DNA of 64,000 nucleotides, taken from NCBI GenBank assembly GCA_963920575.1, contig OY986969.1, positions 24,591,434 through 24,655,433 of the forward strand, written 5' to 3'. A model generated the notes under the pieces. That model was given only the letters and a program-made list of their open reading frames with translations. It made no database searches and was not told the origin of the DNA. Positions 38,188 through 48,233 of the stretch are shown here, piece by piece (the first letter of the stretch is position 1; every line of letters begins with the position of its first letter). Made by a program: the position numbers and the translations under genes. This DNA is from Narthecium ossifragum (Eukaryota; Streptophyta; Magnoliopsida; Dioscoreales; Nartheciaceae).

Positions 38188-38398
38188 GGGCCTATTTGGC
38201 AGCCTTGGATCCAGGATGGGGGATGCGCGGATCCCGGATTCGTGAACGGGATCCGCGTGTTTGGATCGATCTCGGATTCCAGAAAATGGGTTTGGCGTCT
38301 GCTCGGGACGAGCGGACGCCGTTTTCAGAATCCACAGGGTGGATTTCGGATTCCGGATCCCGCGAATTCCGGATCCGCTCATTGGCCAAACAGGGCTT
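38188..38398. mobile_element. Tourist-like MITE (about 205-210 bp)
   Basis: Left end GGCCTATTTGGC and right end complement GCCCTGTTTGGC form inverted repeats, with TAAG-type flanks on both sides (CTAAG and TTAAG). The interior is built from GGATCC/GGATTCCGGAT palindromes. The exact base of each end is uncertain by two or three positions. Immediately to the right (38400-38480) a similar TTTGGATGA/GGAATGAG-rich stretch looks like half of another related element. Confidence 0.65.
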
Positions 38399-38479
38399 AA
38401 GGGCATGTTTGGATGACTGGAATGAGAATGAATCCGTTTGAATGAGGAATGAGTGGATTCCGGATTCTCGGCGTTTGGT

Positions 38480-39908
38480 TCAGCGACAGATACCGGGAAA
38501 AAGATACATATAACTTTAAAAAATATAGTGGGGGTATTGAGATAAAATATCGAAGTTTATATAGACAAAAACCCCAAAAAAATCCTATGACGACCTGAAA
38601 ACAATAAATTAATCAATCAACATCGAACTCAATTAGCCGCCAGCTCAGCAGTTGCTTTTCCACCGTGTTTGCTGTTAGGAGCATCGCAGCAAAGCCGTTA
38701 TCAGTCCCCGCCACTAGCGTTAATTTACCGCGAGTGGGGCTCTTTTCTCTCTGCATGGCCGGTGAGTAACCGTCACTAGTTATTCTATATGGACTCTGCT
38801 GCTGCCTTGGCTAATAAGTTATTCAAGAAAAGGCTACATTTTTCCCATAGGAGCAGGGGAATCTTCCAGCTATTCGCATTCGCCGCCCGCCCACTCCCTT
38901 CCCTACCTGGTATGCTCCGATCCCTCTTAGTTTTTCTCTTCTTTCGCTTTTGATATCGAGATTCGTTTGAGATTCGTTTGAGATGCGAATGAATTGATGG
39001 ACGGGGTGGTGATTTCCTCGTTTATTTTGGACGAATTGTGGGAAAGATCGTGTTTTTTTTTGTTTGATTAGATGAGCCATGAAGGCTAAGACCTCTTACA
39101 TAATCGATCCAAGTCCATGATGCCATCCTCCAAGGCCCAGTACAGCGGCACTTGTGGGAAAGATCGTGTTTGATTGCTTGATTTCATGGTTGCTTGCTCG
39201 CAGTCACAGGCGGATCTATACTGTCTTCCCAATTGAAGAAAACCGGGTTTTAATGGGGAACTGATCTAGTTTGAGTTGACTCTCTCGCTGGATTAGTTTT
39301 TGGGTTTCTTGTGTGTTGCCTTTGTGAATAATACTATTGCCAACCATGAAAAAAAGGTTTTTTTTGCGTACATTTCTTGATACTCATGGGAGAGGGAGCT
39401 ATAGGAGCTTGGAGTGAGGTATGTAGGAGGGGAAACAAGCTAGAGTTTAGGGCTGGAGATAGAATACCTTGACCCTTGAAAAGCGAAAAGCTGGAGAAGT
39501 ATGATAAGCTACTATGTATTGCTAGGTTAGATATCTAGTTGTAAGAAAAACCATCAAGACATAGGTCTATGCTCACTCAGTTAAAGATAGAGATGAGTGG
39601 ATATACTACCGGTGAGTTGATGTTGGGTGGGTTCTAAGGCTAAAATTGGATAAAGATAAGAGAAAGGATTTTGCAGCATGATAGGCTACAAAGTGGCAAT
39701 ACTTGATCTAGCCCTGTTCATGCTCAAGCAATAAGCATGGGTAGGCAAGTCTATTGTCCAGGAGAAGACCCTTTTTTTACATTTTTGGCTATGCCCGTTA
39801 AATTTATGTTCATCATTTCCCACTGCTAGTGGGCATTGGTAGAGAAACAAACACTTGAGATTGGGGTACATCAGAAATAGGCCAATCCGGCATATCTACA
39901 TAGATTAA
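38480..39908. other. Candidate TCHQD 5' leader exon and start of a long leader intron
   Basis: Around 38870-38910 there is a C/T-rich stretch CGCCGCCCGCCCACTCCC followed by CTACCTG then GTATGC, which could be a 5' untranslated exon and donor site for the GST gene. A matching acceptor-like TTCTGATGTTCAG lies near 41249, shortly before the GST start codon. This is inference from composition and position only. No coding exon was seen in the interval. Confidence 0.3.
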
Positions 39909-41053
39909 GGGGGCGTTTGGTTGTATGCATCGATTGATATAGTATTATGGTCCAAACCCATATTTGGTTGACCAGATGCATCAACTGATACTGCATTAGT
40001 TGATGCAAAAAAGTGACTTCATGCTGCATCAGGAGACTCATGATGCAGCATCAAGTGATACATCACGTGACCCTCCTTTCTCCTCTACTCCTTCCCCTCT
40101 CCTCCCCGAGCCAGCCGACCCTCTCCTCCAAACGCTGGATCGTCGGCGTTGAATCTCCCCTCCTCCGGCCCCCGCCGCTCGGATCTCCCCTCCTCTGGTT
40201 GCTGCCGCTCGGATCTCCGCTCCTCTGGCCGCCGCCGCTCGGATCTCCTCTCCTTTGGCCCCTGCTGCTTGGATCTCCCCTCCTCTAGTCGCCGCCACTC
40301 GGATCTCCGCTCCTTTGGTCCACGCCGGCTTTCCTCTCGAGTCGAGATCTCCACTGGCCCTCTGCATTTGGATCCGATGGAGGGGACGAGCCGCACGTCG
40401 AGGACGGCGATGGATTGTCGAATCGGGCGCGTGGAGGCGAGGGGGCGTCCGATTTGGAAGCTGTTGGGAGCGGGGTGGTCGGAGACAACGATGCCGAGTG
40501 GTAACGGCGTCGGGTTCTGGTGAGGCTTGGAGCTCGGGGGAGATCGAGACGAGGAGGGAGGCCGGGCGACGTCGAGGCGTCGGCGGGGAACGCAAAGACG
40601 TCGTGAGAGGTAGTCCCGAGAGAGGGGGAGGGGTCTCGGGCGGCGGCCGAGCTCAAGGTAACAGCAGGACAGAGAGGAGGAGTCGCGGGTGGTTGCGGCT
40701 TCGCCGGGGAGGGAGGAGACGATGAGGTGACGACGATCTTGGGAGCTTCACCGGGACTAATGGTGAAGAGGCGGATGGAGACCATGGATGACGAGGGTGT
40801 GGTAGCTGCGGGGTCCTAAGGAGCAAGGAGGAGAGGAGGGTGGAGGAGAGGAGGGTGGAAGGAGATAGAGAGTGGTGGTGATGGTGGTGGTTGTCGACGA
40901 TGTCGCCGGAGGTGAACGGACGGCAGCAACGGCGGCATTTGCTTGCCTGCATCAACTGACGCAATACATACTAACCAAACAGAAAATGAGTTAATAGTGC
41001 ATCAGAGAAAACGAGTTAATACTGCATCAGTTGATACAATCAACCAAACGCCC
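39909..41053. mobile_element. Terminal-inverted-repeat element (about 1.1 kb), possibly carrying captured sequence
   Basis: Left end GGGCGTTTGGTTG and the complement of the right end GGGCGTTTGGTTG are identical over 13 bases. Just inside both ends lie several TGCATCA/TGATGCA words arranged as subterminal repeats. The terminal GTTTGG motif suggests PIF/Harbinger, but no matching flanking duplication is evident. The interior from 40060 to 40900 is GC-rich, unlike any neighbour, and includes a 30-bp minisatellite. Long open frames on both strands inside it are proline-, serine- or arginine-rich and show no family, so they are read as by-products of composition. Captured host DNA (Pack-type element) is possible. 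Confidence 0.65.
40155..40330. repeat. 30-bp GC-rich minisatellite
   Basis: About five and a half units of 30 bases, each containing CTCGGATCTCC (or a one-base variant) followed by a TCCTCTGG-like word. Because the period is a multiple of three, open frames persist on both strands. It lies inside the 39909-41053 element. Confidence 0.9.
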
Positions 41054-41281
41054 GAGTTGAACACATTGAAGCACATTCCACTCCAGCCCATATCCACCCA
41101 GAGGTTCAGCTTTGTGTACATGCACACAAGCACCGGAAATAATAATTAACCTTGGGAGTTCATCTATATGTATCTGCTGTCATAAACTTGGTGGAATCTA
41201 ACCATTCTTAGTATCTAGAAGTCTCATTTCTGAATCTTCTGATGTTCAGACCTGTAATTCATTGAAGAATCGTCAGACCAG

Positions 41282-42179
41282 ATGCAGCTCTACCATCATC
41301 CATACTCCATGGACAGCCAGAAAGTGCGGCTAGCATTAGAAGAAAATGGCATTGACTACACATCATACCATGTCAATCCTCTGACAGGAAAGAACATGGA
41401 CTCCTCATTCTTCCGAATGAATCCATCCGCCAAGCTTCCTGTCTTCCAAAATGGCAGTCACATTATCTACAGAACAATCGAGATTATCATGTAACTCTCT
41501 TCTCCCATGCATCTTTGGTTTACTTCTTTTATTCTTCATGGAATGTGATATTTCAGGGTTGCAATTAAACCAGCTGCAATCATGTAGGTATATAGACAGA
41601 CTCACAGTGTCTCTAAGTGGTGAGGTTAATGTTGCTGCTAGTGGAAAAGTTATTGAATGGATGCAGAAAATAGAAGATTGGAATCCCAAATTATTCACCC
41701 TCTCTCACATACCAGACAAGCATCGGCTATTCGTTTCTAAGTTTGTTAGACGAGTATTGATTGCTCGGATGGCCGAGTCTCCAGATCTAGCAAGTGTCTA
41801 CCATGTGAAACTTCGAGAAGCCCATGATATAGAAGACAAATTAAAGGACCTGGAGCTTGTGAAACAGAGTGAGGAAAAGCTGGTTAGTCTTCTTGATGAT
41901 GCAGAAGCACAGCTGAACGACATGCCATATCTTGCTGGTGAAGAATTCACGATGGCTGACTCAATGTTCATTCCTGTGCTGGCACGCATTGCACTTCTGA
42001 ACTTGGAAGAGGAGTACATCAGCTGTAGGCCCAAGTTAGCAGAATATTATAACTTGGTGAAGCACAGACCAAGTTACAAAGTGGTGATTGGAAAATATTT
42101 CTCCGGGTGGAGAAAGTATCGGACTCTTCTTAAGACCTTATGCTATATTTCCATTCGAAAAATGTTTAGGAAATATTAA
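41282..42179 (+). CDS. TCHQD: TCHQD-class glutathione S-transferase
   Basis: Two exons, 41282-41490 and 41588-42179, joined in phase 2, give 266 aa, the length of the Arabidopsis TCHQD protein as remembered. Exon 1 encodes the thioredoxin-like glutathione-binding half, beginning MQLYHHPYSMDSQKVRLALE and including MNPSAKLPVFQNGSHII. Exon 2 encodes the helical half with RMAESPDLASVYH, YLAGEEFTMADSMFIPVLAR and the basic C-terminal RPSYKVVIGKYFSGWRKY typical of this class. The class is named for similarity to tetrachlorohydroquinone dehalogenase; its natural substrate in plants is unknown. Where I recall an acidic residue before the conserved threonine (LDTIEIIEYL), this protein has YRTIEIIMYI, so R64 replaces an acidic residue in the glutathione-contact motif and M70 a glutamate at the splice junction. 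A possible AATAAA signal is at 42448. Confidence 0.95.
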
Positions 42180-42447
42180 AAGCAACAGTATCAGAGTTGG
42201 TTTGCTGGTGGCCAGAAAATTCATTAAACATGTGAGAAATAGTTGTTCCTCCTAGTTTTTCAGAAGGAATGGAACAATATCAAACAATAAGATGTACATG
42301 ATTTAGATCACTCCTTTTCTGTAAAGGATTTATTGCTCAAGTGTTATCTGCATTGGTTGTAAAGATGGTGGCACTTTTTGTTGTTTTCTTTTCCTGTTAC
42401 GTTCCACAGTTGTTCAGAAGTTTAGTTCTTCATCTGAAACTTGTATC

Positions 42448-42453
42448 AATAAA
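42448..42453 (+). terminator. Candidate polyadenylation signal of the TCHQD gene
   Basis: AATAAA in the sequence TATCAATAAATATGATG, 270 bases after the stop codon. Assignment is by position and consensus. Confidence 0.45.
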
Positions 42454-42959
42454 TATGATGTTATTGTAAATTGTTTTCAGTGGAACATGGACCTGCTTTT
42501 ATGGATTTCTCTCAACTGATACACATAATAATGAGTCTGCTCAAGATCTGCTAATCTGTGATTTTTTTGGGAAAAATTTCCTGTATGGATGAAAACTTTG
42601 CCAAGGAAAACAAGCAGCATAGAATGCAGCAGTTGAAAGTGATGCTCAGCAGGTTCATTGATGATGTTCAATCAACATGCCTTCATGTATACCTAGCCTT
42701 ACGGCTTAATTGTACAAAAAAAAAACATTCTCTCTTTATTACTTTGCTACAACATTCTCTCTTTATTACTCTTTATGTGATGTAGAAAGAACTTCATCTA
42801 TCTTCTGAAGCCACTCCAATATAGAGGCATTTATGTTGGCTATTCTAAACTTCTAAGCAATGGAAAGTCTAATGATGTTTAGATTGTTTCCATAAAGCTA
42901 GATTAAGAAGACAAAAACCCAACAAAGATGCTAAATTTTATGCTCTAAAGAAAGACGAA

Positions 42960-43720
42960 TACAAGTGGGTTCTTTTTAAATCCCCATTGTCACTCATAAT
43001 ATACGAAAACTACGCGTGCAAGATCGTAACATCGATCGTAACATCATTAGTCATCAGACAGTGATGTTGGAAGAGGTCAGAACGAGTTCTAGACAAGGGA
43101 AGTAGATAACAGAGTAAAAAAATCACAAAATTATTCACAATTGAGCCTATAAACAAAGATTTACCGTCGTTTTCAGATGTTTGCTTAATCTCTAAATTGC
43201 AAGTTATTTATATCAGTCTCAACTCTCCACCGACAAGACCAAAAAAAAAAAAATCTTTAGATGAAAGTGATTTGGATGTAAGATTGAAACATCGAACGCA
43301 AATGAGAATGATGGATGTAATAGAAAATTTCACTTTTATTATTCAAATGCTAATTACCCGTGCAAGATGACAAACAAAATTACCCGTGCAAGATTTCAAC
43401 GCCATTAGCGATCAAACAACGATAGTTTGTAAAAGTAATGACAACAACATCACCATAATGCCATAGAGAAGTCAACTGGACCAGGGAAGAAATTAAAGAA
43501 CAGTGAGAAAAATTAATCATAAACTTGAATCATTATCGCGGTGAAAACACCTCAATTAACTGTCCTTTTAGGTGGTTATTAATCTGCAAAAGCAGTTATT
43601 TATTACAAATCTCAAGTGATGCATGCAATCCAAGGAAACATTCAAAAGTAAGAGCCAGAGATCAAAAGGATGGCAAAACAGAGCAACGAATGAGAGTGAT
43701 GGGCGAAGAGTAGACTCTCA
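42960..43720. repeat. Diverged tandem duplication of about 390 bp
   Basis: Two halves share the same ordered words: CGTGCAAGAT, then ATTAG..ATCA..ACA..GAT, then ACAAGGGAAG/ACCAGGGAAG, then AACAGAGTAAAAAA/AACAGTGAGAAAAA, then AGTTATTTAT, and finally AATGAGAATGATGG/AATGAGAGTGATGG. The first half runs from about 43010 to 43320 and the second from about 43375 to 43700. Divergence is substantial, so the event is old. No coding potential. Confidence 0.55.
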
Positions 43721-45742
43721 CCTGGTTGTTGAAAAAAAAAATCAAGAGGAGTGACAGTGACAATTTAGATACATGCATTCTATCATACGGATAGGATTGT
43801 CTAATCTAAATTAAATTTAAATATATCAAACGATTAAGATAAAATCACGTGAAAAAATTGACATGATTAATCGGATATGAGTGGTGATTACCTGCGCCAC
43901 CTAACCCGCCCGCTAGTGTATTATAGGTGATGCTCTTGAGTGTCATCATGGCTCTTGAGTGTCATCATGGCATGGTGCAGAGCCGAGAACAAAATAAACA
44001 ACAAAAGAAGGATAGCCAGTGGCTTTAGCATAGTTATGCTGGCGAGACTACACTACTGGTGACTGGCCTAGTGGGCATAAGGTTCCTCGGTGACTATAAC
44101 TTGATGTGCCTTGTTGCACTGTGGAGGAGGACAAAGGAACAGGATCATGATTTCGTTTTTTTGTGAAAAAGTCCTTGCACCTTCTTGGGTTAGTAAATAT
44201 CCTACGATGCGAGTTATACAAAATAACCCATACAAAACACTATATTATCGATCTATCTTTACCTATAGAAGTTTTTTGGTGTAATTTCTTCTTCTTCCCT
44301 CTTGCTTCCGAGATTCTTGTCTTCTTGAGTTTGCTTTTTTTTAAGTTTTAGCCTTCGCTAGAATCCATGTAGAAAACCATTCATGTATACGTACAGATAT
44401 ATAAGTGATCGATAACTACCTTCTTGTCTCTTGAGTCGTGACCTAATGGTCCCAGGTTCGTCTTGTCTTGCCGCGTTGGGCAGGGCCATTCAGCCAAGTC
44501 CAAGTCTGTCACGTCAATATGGGTCTCCCGTCTCCCCAGCACCAAATCAGGTTTCACCTCCCAATCATGTCTTTAGCGTGTCAGTCACACATGCAACAAA
44601 CAACAACATGAGATTGATCAGGGCGGCAGGGAATCCACTACTCCACTCCAGACCCAGCATCACGAATCTCGGGAATCACAGTAGTAAACGTACAGTGCTC
44701 CCATTGGACGTGAGCGGCAGGCAAAGGCACGGCGGAGGATGAGGCGCGTGCATGTGACGCGAGACGGCGAGAGCCCAACCGACAATATGAGAAGAGGACC
44801 CGTGTAGACGACTGCTAGAGCTATTCAAGGAGAGGAGCGCTTATGGGGGGGCGGCATTGGCAGCGACATGGCTCGTAATAAGCCACACAGCTACAGCCGC
44901 GCGCGCCCGCGCCCGCGCGCGAGAAAGGCGCCGCGACAGCCGCGCTTGTGATCCCAGTAACTAATTGCTCTCTTTTATCACATGGGGTGTGTTGTTCTTC
45001 TCTCCACCCTCGCATATGAATCCACTTTCTTTGCCTAATTGCCTCCCAATAATAAGCATACAGCTGCTTCTATGAAATGCACTGTGCGGAAGGATAAGAT
45101 AGTTCCTTTATAATTTACTCAAAATGTTGGTTGAGTCACATTATCACATAGAGGCGGTAAGACACATAAAAGGTGATAAGCTGTTAGTTAATCGGGATTT
45201 AATCCTGGTCAGGATCTCGATTCTCTCTATAACTTTTGATCGGGCAATTTGGACAAAAAAAACTATTTGACTTTTAACCATGATCAGCTTGTCTCGAGAT
45301 GTGAATTATAATCACCTTTTGGATAACTACATGAAATTAAAAAATATTCTTTCTTGGAAAAATAGTTGTTCACGTCTCTTTTTATTTTGATTAATTGGAA
45401 AAAATGTCGTTCACGTCTCAAGGCAACCTTATGGTTAAAAGATCAAATAATCTTTTGTGAAAAATTACCCGAGTAAGTATATATATCTAGTGAACGTACA
45501 CACACATAGAAACAGTAACAAAAGAGGAAGAAAAAGAGGAGGGGCTGGTGGTGGCCCTTGTTGGATTTACCTGGTGGTGGGCCGGCGAGGCCGGTCGTGG
45601 CGCCCGTCGACGCTCTTCACATGAAGCGACTGAGGCAGAGGTGGCCGGCTATTCGGTGTTCACGTGCTCCATGCAGAGATGGAAACACACATATCAGTAC
45701 ACGTACTACTCTAAATTATTAGAGATATTACTATTATATATA

Positions 45743-45762
45743 TATAGAGAGAGAGAGAGATG
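45743..45762. repeat. TA/GA compound microsatellite
   Basis: A short TATATATATA run passes directly into eight GA units. It lies in non-coding DNA. Confidence 0.85.
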
Positions 45763-45897
45763 TGTAAGGGCATGGACGTGACTACTGCCGCGCGCCCGGC
45801 ATTGCTGGCGGGGAACTCTCGCGGCGTTGCGCGCTTTTAGCTCCTCAACTTTTAGTTACGATCCCCCCGTTGCATGCGTTTTAGAAAAAACGCACTC

Positions 45898-45900
<3 letters not shown>

Positions 45901-45928
<28 letters not shown>

Positions 45929-45929
45929 A
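45901..45929. repeat. CT microsatellite
   Basis: About fourteen CT units interrupted only by the entry word CCCAT. Non-coding. Confidence 0.9.
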
Positions 45930-47989
45930 TGAGTTGTTAATTGGCAGAAAGCTCCTATTAATTGTCAGTTCTTTTCAACTTTCATCAATCCACGTACCTG
46001 TTCTTATAATAACAACCAAACTTGTCCACCTTACACGTACACCTACCCTTCCTTTTGCAAAGCAACAAAGGGAAAAAAGAAGAAGCCATATTCTAATTAT
46101 TCACATGTTAGAAATCACAGATAGAGTTATACAAGTCATTGAACACTACATGAATATCAACAAGTTTAAGATGCCAGTTGAGAGAAAATGGATTAGTCTA
46201 AAAGACTTCACATGCTAGCTAGATACAGTCTATTCAACATAGGCGACTCCCGCTGTAAGTAATATTAAAGAATGAGACCCAAGGGGGATCAATCCATTTA
46301 TCTAATGTTGGGATGATAGAAGAGAGAGCAACATAGGAGTATTGGACTCCAATTTAGTATTCAAAGCAATACAACTTGCTTACGAACAGCATCACGCGCG
46401 TACGATAGTCAATAGACAATACAATTATTGTAAAGAAAAACTAGGGTTCTTTTGACATATTGTCGCTACATTTTATGGTTACCGCATAAAATTACCTTAC
46501 ATTATTAATTACCACCGGCCACGGTAATCCCCCCCCTCATCTCACTCTTTCCTAACCATCCGATAACCACCACCCTCTACTACATACATCCTTTCACATC
46601 ACTTCATCTTGATCGTCTGATATATCAAAATATAATTTGAATTGAATAAACTAAGCCACATGATAAAAATACATATTATATTATATAATAGATTAATTGC
46701 AATCCAATAACCCACTTATCAATTTTATTTGCAAAAAACAAACTAACTTAGCAAAACACCCTTAGTTTTAGTTTTTTGCCTGAATTTTATTTTCTTTCTC
46801 AGCACCCGTAACCATATAATTGACCAATAAACCCTTGTATTAGATATAGTTTTTTATTTTTTTAAGCAACAAAATACATACTAAAACTATTACCATTTCC
46901 AAATTTAACTATATTTTTAAACTATTTTTAAATATATTTCCTATAAAAACAATGAAAGAGTGTTTTGACATTTAAACATAGATCGACTATGATTAGATAG
47001 TCAAACCTAACGCCTACAAATGGAAGTTAAAAGCATGTACTGATTTGCAAACAAAGTTGATAAAAGTAATAATCGATAAGATCATCGTATTAATTTCCCA
47101 TGATATTAATAAAATATAGGTGATAATATACAAAAGAAACCCCCAAAAAAAAACTATAACCTCAACAACTCCACCATCAACAAAACTAATCAAAGGCAGC
47201 TCCCGTTCCTTTAAACACACACACGCACATGCGTGCACGGAATTATCATCCAACTTTATCTCTAAAAGGCTGTGAGAGCTAAAGAGCATAGGGTTGTTCG
47301 TTGCTTATTCGGTTAAGCACCTAGAAAGCTTTCTTTTACAGCAAAACGTTTTGGCCTTATATAAATGTCTCATCTTCTTTAATTTGTCCTTTAGATTTTT
47401 GATTGAAGCTAATTAGAGAGAATCGAGGTACAAGAATAGATGCTTCTAACCTAACTCGTTAATATCGTCCAATTGTGTCCATATAATTAAGTTTGGTTTT
47501 GGACATGCCCGGGCCAACCTTACACCAAACAATCACATCACATCAGCCATAAAGTTAATTACCGAATTAATGAGACATGCATGGATCACTTAAAAATCAT
47601 ATTTTTAAGATGGTCTCTCTCGTTTTGAATTAAGAAAGCAAATTAACAAAGAGAATTTACCCTTTTTTTTTTTTTTTTTGCTAATGTAGGTAGATAGGTA
47701 TAATTGATAAAAATTAAAGCAGGGTCTCTATGCAAATAACGATAAAGCATGGTGTTCTTTTGCATATTAGCCAAAAGGTAAAAAATAAGTCTTAAACAGG
47801 TTATTACATCACATTACAATGGTAACAATGAGCAATGAGTTAAATGTCATTCCCAAATCTAGAAACCAGAGTAATTAAGCTTTTATTCTTAAGATAAACA
47901 ACTAAAACAAGCCACCACCATGATCGCCTTCCCCAAATAACTAACTAATCTCCATTATTGTCACTAATTAACTATCCTTGCTTACATTA

Positions 47990-48028
47990 AGAAGAGAGAG
48001 AGGTAGAGAGAGAGAGAGAGAGAGAGGT
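47990..48028. repeat. GA microsatellite upstream of the kinase gene
   Basis: A GA run of about 35 bases with one GT interruption, followed by a G-rich tract. It lies about 210 bases before the kinase start codon, so it is probably within the promoter or leader, where GA tracts are common in plants. Confidence 0.85.
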
Positions 48029-48233
48029 GGGGGGAAATTAAGAAGAGCCCAAAGTTTAGACTGGAGGGTGATACTAAAGAACCAGGAGGAGAGGGGGACG
48101 CACACACCTTGCTTACATTCAATAAGCAAGCATGGTATCAACTCATGTGATCCTAGGGAGACCGCTGTAGATAAAAAGATTGGATTTTGGAGAAGACCCA
48201 AGTCGCAAAGAGAAGGGATTAAGGGAAGAGGAG

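Larger units (their letters stand above)
42460..48233. other. Gene-poor intergenic region
   Basis: No exon with family resemblance on either strand over nearly 6 kb. It holds a diverged tandem duplication (42960-43720), microsatellites of GA and CT, and a GC-rich patch at 44690-44950 that includes an alternating GCGC tract (44898-44925). At 43930-43970 the 21-base word starting GGCTCTTGAGTGTCATCATG is tandemly doubled. The last 200 bases are purine-rich and should contain the leader of the downstream kinase gene. Confidence 0.55.

Noticed and set aside
40038..40964. Open frames up to 185 residues on both strands
   Set aside because: They are produced by the GC-rich interior and 30-bp minisatellite of a transposon-like element. 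The products are low-complexity and no splice or family evidence supports them.
48180..48233. An upstream start for the USP-domain kinase at 48180
   Set aside because: The codon at 48180 is TTG. The first in-frame ATG after the upstream stop is at 48234. A second in-frame ATG at 48264 remains possible.
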